NCBI RefSeq assembly: GCF_018861865.1
Contig: NZ_JAHLDV010000003.1
Location: 97,978 to 161,977, forward strand
Length of the DNA stretch: 64,000 bases
DNA from: Clostridium frigoris
GTDB taxonomy: Bacteria > Bacillota > Clostridia > Clostridiales > Clostridiaceae
Direction of reading: 5' to 3'
Part shown: one piece after another, positions 34,595 through 44,128 of the stretch
Layout: every line of letters starts with the position of its first letter
How positions within the stretch are numbered: the stretch's first letter is position 1
Notes under the pieces: generated by a model
What the model saw: the letters and a program-made list of their open reading frames with translations, nothing else
Told to the model about the DNA's origin: nothing
Databases searched by the model: none
Program-made: the position numbers and the translations under genes

Positions 34595-36049
34595 TTATTC
34601 TTTTATTCTAGCTATTACTTTTGCTAAAGCCTTTTTATGAGCCATATTGCCTTGTCTTGCTATCATTATTCTTTGAGCCTGTGGTGATCCCGCACCATGC
34701 ATTGATTCTGTTCTATAACCAACTGCAGCTGTTCCAAGTGCTAAATTTTCTATTAATCTTAATATTCTCATTCTGTTCTCAGTTGAAACAGATGCAACAC
34801 CTTTTAAGTATTTTTCAAGATAAGGTCCAGTTATTGGATCTTTAAAATCTTTGTCTGCAGGCATAGTTACCATAAGTCCTCCCGCAATGTCTTCCGCAAG
34901 TCTTACTATTTCATATGGGAATCTTGTAACATTTTGTTTACAAACATTTGCAAGTAACAAATCTATTATATAGTTACCTGATTCAGTTTTATGACCTTCT
35001 GCAGAGCATGCAATTCCACAAGCGTATAGTGTTTCATTTAAGTGAGTCATTTCTATTAATTTATCTTTAATATGTGATACTCTATTGGTTCCATTGTAAT
35101 CTGCAGCTACAGCAGTAGCACCAATAAGCACATCACCAACACCAGTTTTGCACCCACCATAACTTTGTCTATGATATCCTGCAAATCTTTCAACAAGCAT
35201 TCCTGCAAATTCAGTTTCTCCATTTAAGAATATTCTATCATTTGGTACGAATACATTATCAAAGATAGTTAAAGCTTCCACTCCACCATAATTATAATTT
35301 CCAACATCTATATCTGCGCCTTCCTCACTTTTTCTTGTGTCACAAGATTGACGTCCAAGAATCATAATAATTCCTTCTGTGTTTGTTGGTATCGAAAAAG
35401 ATACAGCATAATCCTTTTCGTCAGGTCTCATAGCAATAGTTGGCATTACTAAAACTTCATGAGAATTACATATTCCGGTTTGATGAGCTTTAGCTCCTCT
35501 AACTACAATACCATCTGCTCTTCTTTCAACTACGTGAAGATACATATCTGGATCTTCTTGTTTTGTTATTGAAAGTCCTCTATCTCCTTTTGGATCTGTC
35601 ATTGCACCATCTACTATTAAATCATTCTCATGAATATATTCTAAAAACTTTGTAAAATTTTTATGGTACTCAGTTCCATAAGCTTTGTCGATTTCATATG
35701 TTGTACTGTATTCAGAATTAAATGCATCCATTCCAACACATCTTTGAAAGCATGAAGCTGTTTTTTGTCCACATAATCTTTGCATTTTGACTTTTTTAAC
35801 TAAATCCTCTGTGCTCATATGAATATTTGCGAATCTGTTGATTTTTTCACCAGTAATTATTGAAGTAGATGTCATTAACTCTTCGTATTCAGGCATTTGT
35901 GCCAAATCATAAGTCATTTTAACTGAGTTCATTGACGGACGAATTATAGGATTATCCACTACATTTTCTACTTTTTCCCCAAACATATAAACCTTCAAAT
36001 TTAATTTTCTAAGACTCTCTACATATTGTTCTCCAGTCATTAATCCCAC
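34595..36049 (-). CDS. abfD: 4-hydroxybutyryl-CoA dehydratase / vinylacetyl-CoA delta-isomerase
   Basis: About 484 residues. The enzyme uses FAD and a [4Fe-4S] cluster to dehydrate 4-hydroxybutyryl-CoA to crotonyl-CoA. The cluster ligands of the C. aminobutyricum enzyme are present: two cysteines in GQKTASCFQRCVGMD (family Cys99, Cys103), and the His and Cys of AGYHRQSYGGCKTG (His292, Cys299). The C-terminal SMHGAGSPQAQRIMIARQG is also typical. Start choice is uncertain: GTG at 36049 has AAGGGA 9 bases upstream and gives the family N terminus; GTG 36067, ATG 36058 and ATG 36040 are alternatives. Followed by the NifU-like gene; preceded by a sigma-54 promoter about 78 bases away. Confidence 0.96.
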   Translation of the reverse strand: MGLMTGEQYVESLRKLNLKVYMFGEKVENVVDNPIIRPSMNSVKMTYDLAQMPEYEELMTSTSIITGEKINRFANIHMSTEDLVKKVKMQRLCGQKTASCFQRCVGMDAFNSEYSTTYEIDKAYGTEYHKNFTKFLEYIHENDLIVDGAMTDPKGDRGLSITKQEDPDMYLHVVERRADGIVVRGAKAHQTGICNSHEVLVMPTIAMRPDEKDYAVSFSIPTNTEGIIMILGRQSCDTRKSEEGADIDVGNYNYGGVEALTIFDNVFVPNDRIFLNGETEFAGMLVERFAGYHRQSYGGCKTGVGDVLIGATAVAADYNGTNRVSHIKDKLIEMTHLNETLYACGIACSAEGHKTESGNYIIDLLLANVCKQNVTRFPYEIVRLAEDIAGGLMVTMPADKDFKDPITGPYLEKYLKGVASVSTENRMRILRLIENLALGTAAVGYRTESMHGAGSPQAQRIMIARQGNMAHKKALAKVIARIKE

Positions 36050-36111
36050 TAAAACCATTCCCTTCACTTCACATATATATTTTTTATATTGCTTTACATT
36101 TATTTCACTTT

Positions 36112-36125
36112 ACATTTATAAATGT
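36112..36125. repeat. 14-bp palindrome at the abfD transcription start
   Basis: ACATTTATAAATGT is perfectly palindromic and lies just downstream of the -12 box. A 12-base direct repeat CTTTACATTTAT occurs at 36092-36103 and 36108-36119. It could be a repressor site at the start of transcription, but no binding protein can be named. Confidence 0.4.
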
Positions 36126-36126
36126 A

Positions 36127-36142
36127 GCAATACTCATGCCAA
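36127..36142 (-). promoter_or_regulatory. Sigma-54 promoter (-24/-12) for abfD operon
   Basis: On the - strand TTGGCATGAGTATTGC, GG and GC 12 bases apart. It lies in the gap between the activator gene and abfD, about 75-100 bases before the possible abfD starts. Confidence 0.88.
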
Positions 36143-36163
36143 AGTTATATAAAAAATACATTT

Positions 36164-37963
36164 TTACAACATTCCCATCTCTAAATATCTTTTACGCTTT
36201 CTAAAAAAAGTAGTAGAATTAATACCCAATTTTTTGGCAGCATCCCGAACGTTACCAGCATCATCAAAAGCCATACTAATAAGTTTTGCTTCTACCTTTT
36301 CAACTGCCTCTTTTAAATTACATATTTCCTCACACTCAATAACTTTTCCTATAATACTCTGTGATAATTCAATTGGCAAGTCACTTTTGAATATTTTATT
36401 GCCATAACTCATCACTATAACTCTTTCTACAATATTTTTGAGTTCACGGACATTGCCCGGCCAACTGTAATTATAAAGTGTACTCAACGCCTCAATAGTG
36501 AAAGTCTTTTCAAAATTGTATTTATTATTTAATTTAGATAAGAAATGCTGAATTAAAGGTAAAACATCCTCTCTCCTATCTCTTAACGATGGTACAATAA
36601 TAGGTACAACAGCTAAACGATAATATAAATCTGCTCTAAATGTTTTATTTTTAATCATCTCTTCTAAGTTTCTATTTGTAGCTGCTAAAACTCTTATATC
36701 AATTTTTACTGATTTTACCGCTCCAACTCTTTCAACTTCTCCCTCTTGAAGTACATTAAGCAACTTAACTTGTATATCTAAAGGAAGTTCTCCAATTTCA
36801 TCCAAAAAAACCGTGCCTCCATCTGCAACTTCAAAAAGTCCCATCTTGCCTTCCTTGTTAGCCCCTGTAAACGCACCTTTTACATATCCAAAGAGCTCAG
36901 ATTCTATAAGATTTTGAGGAATTGCTCCACAATTAATTTTTATAAAGTTTTTGTCACATCTCGTACTATTTTTATATATAAATTTAGCAATTTCTTCTTT
37001 TCCAACTCCCGTTTCCCCTAATATTAAAACAGTAGTATCCACATTAGCCACTCTTTTAGCAACTTCCAATAAGTCTAACATTGTTTTATCTTTAGCAATC
37101 ACGTCTGTTAAATTTAGATACTGAATTCTCATAGCCTCTATTTCTGAATAATATTTCTCTGTTAACTTCATATTTTTAGCAAGCTGATCTTGTAACTCGT
37201 ATAGTTCTGTTATGTCTCGTACATTTGTAACCACCATATTTATATTACCCTCATCATCAAAGATAGGATTACTTGAAACCAACACTTTTTTACCTGTACT
37301 AAATTCCTGCTCAATTGTATTAGATTTTCTATTTTTTAATACCATAAGAGTACAAGACTTAGAAATATATCCTTCTTTTTCCAAATCATACATATTCCTA
37401 TTTATCATGTTTTTTCTTTGTAACCCCGTTATGTTTTCATAAGACTTATTGATCCTTAATGTGTTAGCTTTTCCATCGGTTATATATATACCATCAAATG
37501 ATGCTTCAATAATTGCTTCCAATTCTATGCAACTAAGGTTTGCTTTATCACATTCATCATTACAATTTAATCTTTGTTTAAGATCGCTTATTTTTTCTAA
37601 TGCATTGGACAACTGATACTTCAATATATTATTGACACCATATATACCAACAAATTTGCCTTCTATATTTTCAACCCCTATATACCTTTCCTTAGAATAA
37701 ATGTAATTATCTGTTTCAGAATCTTCATTAATAATATTTGTATCACCACTTAAAATATTTTTAACATAAGTATCAGGGCTCGTACCCTTAATAAAATTTC
37801 TAATTATGTCCTTCTTAGTTATTACACCAATTAGTTTTCCATTATTATTTAATATAGGTATAATTTCAACTTCATTATTATTAAATATCTGTGACGCCTC
37901 ATAAAAAGTATTATTCTCCTTTAGTGCGAAATCACTTTTCGTCATAACTTCCCTTACCTTCAA
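36164..37963 (-). CDS. Sigma-54-dependent transcriptional activator with CBS and PAS domains
   Basis: About 599 residues from a TTG at 37963, chosen because GAGGTG lies upstream; an alternative TTG is five codons earlier. Order: two CBS motifs (about 1-115, starting [15 protein letters not shown]), a PAS domain (about 145-260), the AAA+ domain with Walker [10 protein letters not shown], the sigma-54-contact loop GAFTGA, Walker B VFLDEIGE, and a C-terminal Fis-type helix-turn-helix ([20 protein letters not shown]). CBS pairs bind adenine nucleotides in many proteins, so energy or CoA status may be sensed. It sits between the abfD unit and the LuxC unit, both with sigma-54 promoters, and is the likely activator of both and of the 4hbD unit. 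Confidence 0.95.
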   Translation of the reverse strand: MKVREVMTKSDFALKENNTFYEASQIFNNNEVEIIPILNNNGKLIGVITKKDIIRNFIKGTSPDTYVKNILSGDTNIINEDSETDNYIYSKERYIGVENIEGKFVGIYGVNNILKYQLSNALEKISDLKQRLNCNDECDKANLSCIELEAIIEASFDGIYITDGKANTLRINKSYENITGLQRKNMINRNMYDLEKEGYISKSCTLMVLKNRKSNTIEQEFSTGKKVLVSSNPIFDDEGNINMVVTNVRDITELYELQDQLAKNMKLTEKYYSEIEAMRIQYLNLTDVIAKDKTMLDLLEVAKRVANVDTTVLILGETGVGKEEIAKFIYKNSTRCDKNFIKINCGAIPQNLIESELFGYVKGAFTGANKEGKMGLFEVADGGTVFLDEIGELPLDIQVKLLNVLQEGEVERVGAVKSVKIDIRVLAATNRNLEEMIKNKTFRADLYYRLAVVPIIVPSLRDRREDVLPLIQHFLSKLNNKYNFEKTFTIEALSTLYNYSWPGNVRELKNIVERVIVMSYGNKIFKSDLPIELSQSIIGKVIECEEICNLKEAVEKVEAKLISMAFDDAGNVRDAAKKLGINSTTFFRKRKRYLEMGML

Positions 37964-38149
37964 AAAAACACCTCTCAATCTATAATAAAATTAATCTATG
38001 CACTATTTATTAATAACTTAGCTTAGTTTTATTATATCAGAAAAGGTGATATATATAATAGTTTAATAAATTTCATATAAAAACTTTTAATGTCTGCCAT
38101 TTCTTTCTTATAATATAAATTTAAAATTAAAGTTTATATACTAACTTAG

Positions 38150-39454
38150 TTATATCATGCCATTTATACTAATTGAGCACCATCTAACTAATTCACTCAT
38201 TATTAAACAACCATCCCATGGAGAATCATAAATGTTCATATATCCAATTTTAACAACTCTATCTACCCCAACTGTAGTAACTTTGTCTGAAAACTCTAAC
38301 ATCTTCTTTCTATCTTTTGAAGCAATCCCGATAGTCTGTATGTTTTTAGTAATAAGTGGACATACCTCTAATATATCCTCAACCTCCTTAATAAATATAG
38401 TTCGCCCTGTAATAGCTTCTTCAAGTTTTAACTCATTATTAATTAATATTGTATATTGAAGTCCCTTACTTATATAAGCTAGCTTATCCAAACTTAATAG
38501 ATACTCACCTCTTTTGTTAATTATTTTAGCGACTATAGCCTCCTCTAAATCTAAATTAGTATATCTTTTACTAATCCTCTCAAATTTTAGACTTAGCATT
38601 TGAGCTATATTTCTTATAGATAGTTTGCTTTTCTCTATAAACAACACCTGAGGCGAAGAACATCCCTTTTGATCAAAAGCAATTATATCTGTAACCAAGT
38701 TATCTAAGTATTTTTCTAAATCATCACTCTCTATAGCAGATCTATCAAAAATTGCAAAAGAATACTTAGGACCAAAAATCAAATCCCTACAAGTAGTTTT
38801 TTTTGGCATTAAGCAAATAGAATCTATTGCTATTTTATTGCCCCAAACTATTCTTACATCAGCTTTTAAGGACATTTTTGAATTGAGATTTCTATCAGAA
38901 CTATCAAAATAAATAAAGGCAATATTTTTCAATAAAATATTAGAGGAATATTCACTGCCTTCATATTCAACATTTATATTTGCTAGTAATATCAATAATT
39001 TATATACAGTACCAACATTTTTCCTAGATACGCGAAGAATGTTACCATTTTTACATAATATGCTTTGCATAACAGAATAAATTCCAAGAGTAGGAACATT
39101 CCCAGCTATCCAATGACATACAATACCCCGTGGTTGTGCTTTAACATATTTTTCATCCTCCACTTGTACAAAGTCATTTAAGTATTCAATATTTTTCAAG
39201 TTAAACTTCAACTGTTTTTCCATATTAGTTTTTTTTAAATAAAAACATAAGAATGAAGCACCCTCCATTCTTAATATTTCTCTATCTTTTGCAATTTTCT
39301 TGCTATATTCATTTATAATAAGTAGGATAACTTGAACAGGAAATTTATGAAATATTACTGCATTCTTATTTATGCCGTTTTCTATTTCATTAAAGTCTTC
39401 AAATTCCATTCCATTTTCATTAAATTCTCCATTTAACTCATAACAATTTATCAT
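38150..39454 (-). CDS. luxC: LuxC-family acyl-CoA/acyl-protein reductase
   Basis: 434 residues, aldehyde-dehydrogenase-like fold. The acyl-accepting cysteine is about Cys265 in FDQKGCSSPQV, the typical LuxC context; GIVCHWIAGNVPTLG in the N-terminal half marks the family. LuxC reduces an acyl thioester to the aldehyde with NADPH, receiving the acyl group from LuxE. The ATG overlaps the luxE stop by four bases (ATGA), so the two are translated together, as a complex would need. No luxA or luxB is near, so the aldehyde is not for light. The natural substrate is unknown; see the operon upstream. Confidence 0.9.
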   Translation of the reverse strand: MINCYELNGEFNENGMEFEDFNEIENGINKNAVIFHKFPVQVILLIINEYSKKIAKDREILRMEGASFLCFYLKKTNMEKQLKFNLKNIEYLNDFVQVEDEKYVKAQPRGIVCHWIAGNVPTLGIYSVMQSILCKNGNILRVSRKNVGTVYKLLILLANINVEYEGSEYSSNILLKNIAFIYFDSSDRNLNSKMSLKADVRIVWGNKIAIDSICLMPKKTTCRDLIFGPKYSFAIFDRSAIESDDLEKYLDNLVTDIIAFDQKGCSSPQVLFIEKSKLSIRNIAQMLSLKFERISKRYTNLDLEEAIVAKIINKRGEYLLSLDKLAYISKGLQYTILINNELKLEEAITGRTIFIKEVEDILEVCPLITKNIQTIGIASKDRKKMLEFSDKVTTVGVDRVVKIGYMNIYDSPWDGCLIMSELVRWCSISINGMI

Positions 39455-40563
39455 CTTCCTACCTCCCTCTCTGCAAAGGTATCTCCACAGCCTCTAATTT
39501 CAGCTTTGTCTACTCGTGATTTAAATCTAAAATATTTACCATGTCTACCACATGGACAATCATCTATGCCTATAAACTCGCCAATGTCTTCAGTTAAAAT
39601 AGCCTGCGATGGATAACTAGTACCTAGAATACTCATAACCTCTATAAAACCAGTTCCGCCAAACTTCACCTCTTCTAGGGTCTGTACATCCCTAATAATA
39701 ATTTCTGCAAAATTAGGTACATGCTTATTTCCATACTTACAATCAATAAAAACTACTCCTGCTTGTTCTACCATTCCATAAAAGTCTATTATATTATCAA
39801 CACTTGTGTTAAATATCTCCGAAGCAGTCTCTGAGAAAACCTTCTTTTCTACTTTTTCATATGTAAGTTTTTTCCACCCGCCACTATGTAATAGCCTTAG
39901 CTTGGGTATGTCTAATTTTATTCCATCTTGCTTTAATACTTTTAAAAACTTTGACCACAATATATATGTAAATCCATAAACTAAAACTTCCTCTTCCTTA
40001 TATTTTCTTTCAAAATCTCGAAGCTTATCTATATTTAATTTAAGTTCTTCTTTTTCTTTATTCATAATGTAAAAGTTTTTGCTAGAAAAAGTACTTACTC
40101 CTCTTATCGCCGCCCCACGAGCAGTTATGCTATCTCCTTTTTTATTACTATCTTCATTATCTACAATAAGCATAGGTCTTCTTGTGTTACCTATGAAACT
40201 AGACAATGTGCTTATCAAGCCTTGAGTTTGTCTTATTGAAGTTTTTTTATCTAAATAAATTTTACTAGGAATTCCTGTAGTTGTGGCACTAGATTGTAGT
40301 ACCCTTACCACTTGTTCTATATTACATACTCTAAGTTCAAAACATTTAAACATATTTACAGGTATATACGGAACTTTTTCTAATGTTTTGATTTTATTAA
40401 TATCTAAACCTAGTTTATTATACATAGCATTTATGTTTACATTGGCCTTATTGAGTTCTAACTGAGGTAATATAGTTTTTAAAAGTAGTCTTTCCTTCTC
40501 TTTCTGATTTAAATTAAACTGTTCACCGAGCACTAGTTCATCTATAAGCCCTTCAATCTCCAA
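39451..40563 (-). CDS. luxE: LuxE-family acyl-protein synthetase
   Basis: 370 residues starting at a TTG that has AGAGGGTG 6 bases upstream. Family marks are SSATTTGIPSKIYLD (the P-loop-like adenylation segment) and LLHSGGWKKL. LuxE activates an acid with ATP and carries the acyl group on a cysteine near its C terminus; here RGCGDTF, about Cys359, is in the expected place. An extra CPCGRHG segment precedes it. It then hands the acyl group to LuxC, encoded next with ATGA overlap. The upstream ligase ends 16 bases before it. Confidence 0.88.
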   Translation of the reverse strand: MEIEGLIDELVLGEQFNLNQKEKERLLLKTILPQLELNKANVNINAMYNKLGLDINKIKTLEKVPYIPVNMFKCFELRVCNIEQVVRVLQSSATTTGIPSKIYLDKKTSIRQTQGLISTLSSFIGNTRRPMLIVDNEDSNKKGDSITARGAAIRGVSTFSSKNFYIMNKEKEELKLNIDKLRDFERKYKEEEVLVYGFTYILWSKFLKVLKQDGIKLDIPKLRLLHSGGWKKLTYEKVEKKVFSETASEIFNTSVDNIIDFYGMVEQAGVVFIDCKYGNKHVPNFAEIIIRDVQTLEEVKFGGTGFIEVMSILGTSYPSQAILTEDIGEFIGIDDCPCGRHGKYFRFKSRVDKAEIRGCGDTFAEREVGR

Positions 40564-40579
40564 CTAATTCACCCTCTTA

Positions 40580-42051
40580 TTATTGATTAAGTTTTTTTAT
40601 TAATACTTTACCTGAAGAATTTTTGGGAAGCGCATTTAAAAATTCTATATTCCTCGGCATTTTGTATGAAGGTAAATATTTTTTACAAAAATTTAAAATA
40701 TACTTACAATCTACAAAGGGTTTATCCGCGACTAATACTACAAAGGCTTTTACCGCTTCTCCTAGAATATCATCTTCTACTCCAATAACTATGCATTCTA
40801 CCACCTCTGGTATTTGTAATATCATGTCTTCTATTTCCTTAGGACTTATTCTAATTCCACCACTTTTAATAATGTTTTTTTCTCTTGAAACTATATATAT
40901 ATACCCCTCATCATCTACTTTTGCTATATCTCCCGTATATAAGCATCCTTGCTTTAGAACTTTATCTGTTTCTTCCTTATCATTAAAATATCCCTTCATT
41001 ATATTGTCGCCTTGGGCAACAACCTCACCGATTTCGCCAGATTTCACTCTCTTCCCTTCACTATTTAAAACAAAAAGATCTGTTCCCTTAATTCCACGTC
41101 CTATAGAATTTATTTTTTCATTAATTAAATATGGTGGTAAATAAGATAATCTTGCTGTAGCCTCAGTCTGACCATACATTATAAAAATGTCTACTCCTTT
41201 TAAAATAACTATAAGCTGTCTTATGAAAATTTCTGGCAACTTACCTCCAGCTTGAGTTATGTACCTTAATGTTGGTAGTTTAGTGTCTTTCAAATTCGTC
41301 ATCCTAAGCAGTATCTGATATGTACTTGGGACACCTGAAAACCCTGTGCAATTATATTTATTTATATCTTCAATAACTGTTTGAGGGAACATAAATTTAT
41401 TATTAATTACAAGGCTTCCACCTACCCTAAAATGGGTATGCAAAATTGAAGTGCCATAGCAATAATAAAAAGGGAGTACCGTTTCCACTCTATCTTGCTT
41501 TGTAAGCTTTAAATAATCAATTATAGAATTCGTATTGCGAATAAGATTATAATGAGTAAGCATTACTCCCTTAGGGTTTCCTGTAGATCCCGAAGTGAAG
41601 AGTATAATAGCTATGTCATTTTCTAATTGTATATCATCGCTATAATTATCTTCATGTAAATCAATAAAATTATAATCATTGTGATCTGTATAAATCACAA
41701 TATTTTCATAACCCAACTGCTTTATTTTCTCACTAAATTTATTTTGAGTGAATACAAACTTAATATGAAGAGTATCTATAATATACTTTATTTCATTGCT
41801 ACTTAAAGCTGGATTTATAGGAACGCAAATAGCTCCACTTTTAATTATTCCAAAATAGTTTTCAATAAAGAAATTAGAATTCTCTGAAACTAAAAGTATA
41901 GCATCCTTTTTAGAAATATTTTTACTTTTTAAAAAAGAAGCTTTTTTTTTATATCAATAAAAATTTCCTTGTAACTTATTTCATTTTTAAAAATTACAGC
42001 AGTTTCATTAAGTTTTGCTGAAAACTCAAAAATGTAATCTGTAAAAGTCAT
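40580..42051 (-). CDS. AMP-forming acyl ligase, interrupted by a -1 frameshift at an A9 tract
   Basis: Read with one -1 shift, this is a complete ANL-superfamily ligase of about 490 residues. The ATG at 42051 overlaps the ACP stop (ATGA). Codons 1-37 run into the A9 tract at 41942-41950; frame 0 then stops three codons later, while the -1 frame continues to the end as one long open frame. Seen motifs: LFTSGSTGNPKGVM (P-loop), MYGQTEATARL, YTGDIAKVDDEGY and the catalytic lysine near NSSGKVLIKK. It would adenylate a carboxylic acid and load it onto the ACP encoded just before. It may be a pseudogene, a phase-variable gene, or expressed by slippage. Confidence 0.8.
41941..41950 (-). other. A9 slippery tract inside the ligase gene
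   Basis: On the - strand the bases are nine A then G, read in frame as ATA AAA AAA AAG. The last seven form A-AAA-AAG, the slippery heptamer used by E. coli dnaX. A -1 slip here restores the long ligase frame. No strong stimulating hairpin follows and no upstream ribosome-like site is visible. Confidence 0.7.
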
Positions 42052-42290
42052 ATTTCTATACCATATTTTTCAACTGTTTTCTTAATGTCACCTATGGTAT
42101 ACATTCTAGAAATATCAACTACGTTAATTGCTATGTCAAAAACCTCTTCTAAATTTGTTATAAGTTCTACATGTCCCAAAGAATCCCAATTTTCTATCTC
42201 ATCTGGACCCATATCATCATTTATATCCTCAATTTTTTTTATATCAAATACATCACGTAACACCTTGTTTAGTTTTTCTAAATTGCTCAT
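42048..42290 (-). CDS. Acyl carrier protein
   Basis: 80 residues, the right size for an ACP. The phosphopantetheine-accepting serine lies in ENWDSLGHVELITNLEEVFD, and the following acidic helix and DI of the recognition helix are as in the family. It is a dedicated ACP, separate from the fatty-acid synthase, because it opens the operon ACP, ligase, LuxE, LuxC. AGGAGG precedes the ATG. A sigma-54 promoter is about 45 bases upstream. Confidence 0.93.
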   Translation of the reverse strand: MSNLEKLNKVLRDVFDIKKIEDINDDMGPDEIENWDSLGHVELITNLEEVFDIAINVVDISRMYTIGDIKKTVEKYGIEI

Positions 42291-42330
42291 AATGATTCCT
42301 CCTAAATATTAATATTTTATTATATATTAA

Positions 42331-42346
42331 GCAATATTCATGCCAA
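42331..42346 (-). promoter_or_regulatory. Sigma-54 promoter (-24/-12) for the ACP-ligase-luxE-luxC operon
   Basis: On the - strand TTGGCATGAATATTGC, with GG and GC 12 bases apart. It overlaps by two bases the terminator hairpin of the methylase gene, so the two transcription units are tightly packed. Confidence 0.87.
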
Positions 42347-42380
42347 AAGAGATTATACTTCTCCAAGTATAATCTCTTTT
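42345..42380 (-). terminator. Terminator of the methylase gene
   Basis: Perfect 16-bp stem AAAAGAGATTATACTT (42345-42360) with 42365-42380, loop CTCC, containing the methylase stop codon. On the - strand the stem ends in TTTT and runs straight into the -24 box of the next promoter. Confidence 0.8.
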
Positions 42381-44107
42381 TCTTCTTCACTAAAGTTAAA
42401 GTAGTCATATAAATAATTTTCATCCCCGCTCTTATAATCCTTCATTGCCGGAATACATAATTTCATTAAGTTATTTGGATAATATTCATATGCATCCTCA
42501 CCTAGTTTTTTTGCGAAGGTCTTGAAATAAAATTCGTATATTTTACTATTTAATATGTATAATAAAAAATCATAGGTAAAAGGAACATTTTCTTTAATTG
42601 TAAGTGCATATACATCTGCACTAAAATAACTTCCTGTGTCGATAGCAAATCTGTTACTGCTGGCTTTAAATGGAAAAACTATTTTCTCTCCTTCAAATAT
42701 ATTTTGATTTCTTCCCCATTGAAGTTCATACCATTTTCTAATACCTTTTTGACACTCTCTTCTTTTTAGCAGTTTTTCCTTCTGTAATCCAATATAGTCT
42801 ATAGCGTTACTATACTCTTTAGTGTCCCCAATTAAATCTGAATATATTATATAGCTATCTTGCCTTAAAATTTTATTTTTTTCTATGAAACTACTCTTAA
42901 TCCAAGGTTTTATTATATCATTTTCAATGTTTTTTCTGAGGTAAGTATCATTATTCAATACAAATGCCTTGTCACACCCAGTTATTATTCCCTGATAACT
43001 ATTGCATATGTTACTAAGCTCGGTATATTTTTTTTGTTTTATTTTATTTATTAAGGCTCTCACTTTCTCATCTACTAAAACCCAACCCTTATCATCTAAT
43101 TCTTTTTTATTTAGCATAAAAGTGTTGAATTTATTACCGTCTTTTAAAAATACGCTATTATAAAACTCTTTTTTTTCTTTGCTTTTTACGGCTAATGGCT
43201 TTATAATTACAATTTGATTATCAAGAGTTTTATGATTTGTTATAAATATAATTAAAGGATCTATTCCTACATTTTTAAATGGTCTTATACCATAAAAATC
43301 TATCATTTTGTCTATAGTGCAACCTTCTTTTAATTCCTTCCTCAGATTTTCTCCACTAGGCGATTCTATAAAGTATCTTGAAGTAATAAATGTAAGTTTT
43401 CCACCCTCACTTAAATCTTCTAATGCTTTTTCAAAAAAACAATATGATAAATCTCCTTTATCTCTGTATACTTTTTTATACCTTATTTTTAGGAAAGAAG
43501 CGTACTCATTATCTATAGATTTTTTGCCCACATAAGGTGGATTTCCTATTACGATATCATATTTACATTTATTTTTATTTAATAAAAAATCCTTATTAAA
43601 AATATTTTTAAGTACGCAACCCTTGCTTAAATCATATAAATCAATAACAAGAATTTTTAATGCTATATCGTCAATATCAAATCCGAACAAATTATATCTT
43701 ATTATATGATTATCAATGTCTTTTTCATCTAATTTAAATTCAGTTTTCTTATTAATATAGATCAAATTATCCTTATATAAGTTTCTAAGAAATCTAAAAC
43801 AACAAATCAAAATATTTCCTGTACCACATGATGGATCAACAATTCTTATATATGGATTATTTATTATCTGTGCTGCTTTTATAGTATTTTCTATCATATA
43901 AGAAGTTATAGGTTCTGGAGTATACACTGTACCCTTCTGTTTATTGTTTTTTATGAATTCATAATAGCTATCACCGAAACTTTTTTTTCCTGATACTTCT
44001 AATTCGTTTTTATAATTTGTAAGAGCAGTTACTTTGTATATATCATCTATTGAACTTATTATAATATTATACAGCTCACATATTTCTTGTTTTAATAAAT
44101 CAAGCAT
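42353..44107 (-). CDS. Adenine-specific DNA methylase, Eco57I/TaqI-like, orphan
   Basis: 584 residues. SAM-binding motif I is IVDPSCGTGNILICC, and the catalytic motif IV is DIVIGNPPYVGKK, giving N6-adenine methylation. The preceding segment KQKGTVYTPEPITSYM is typical of Eco57I- and BREX-type methylases, and the C-terminal 200 residues look like a TaqI-type target-recognition region. No endonuclease domain is visible in the N-terminal 40 residues, and no restriction gene lies next to it. It follows the cyclohydrolase gene by 21 bases and may share its transcript. AAAGGTGG precedes the ATG. Confidence 0.88.
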   Translation of the reverse strand: MLDLLKQEICELYNIIISSIDDIYKVTALTNYKNELEVSGKKSFGDSYYEFIKNNKQKGTVYTPEPITSYMIENTIKAAQIINNPYIRIVDPSCGTGNILICCFRFLRNLYKDNLIYINKKTEFKLDEKDIDNHIIRYNLFGFDIDDIALKILVIDLYDLSKGCVLKNIFNKDFLLNKNKCKYDIVIGNPPYVGKKSIDNEYASFLKIRYKKVYRDKGDLSYCFFEKALEDLSEGGKLTFITSRYFIESPSGENLRKELKEGCTIDKMIDFYGIRPFKNVGIDPLIIFITNHKTLDNQIVIIKPLAVKSKEKKEFYNSVFLKDGNKFNTFMLNKKELDDKGWVLVDEKVRALINKIKQKKYTELSNICNSYQGIITGCDKAFVLNNDTYLRKNIENDIIKPWIKSSFIEKNKILRQDSYIIYSDLIGDTKEYSNAIDYIGLQKEKLLKRRECQKGIRKWYELQWGRNQNIFEGEKIVFPFKASSNRFAIDTGSYFSADVYALTIKENVPFTYDFLLYILNSKIYEFYFKTFAKKLGEDAYEYYPNNLMKLCIPAMKDYKSGDENYLYDYFNFSEEEKEIILGEV

Positions 44108-44128
44108 TTGTTTTCTACCACCTTTTGG

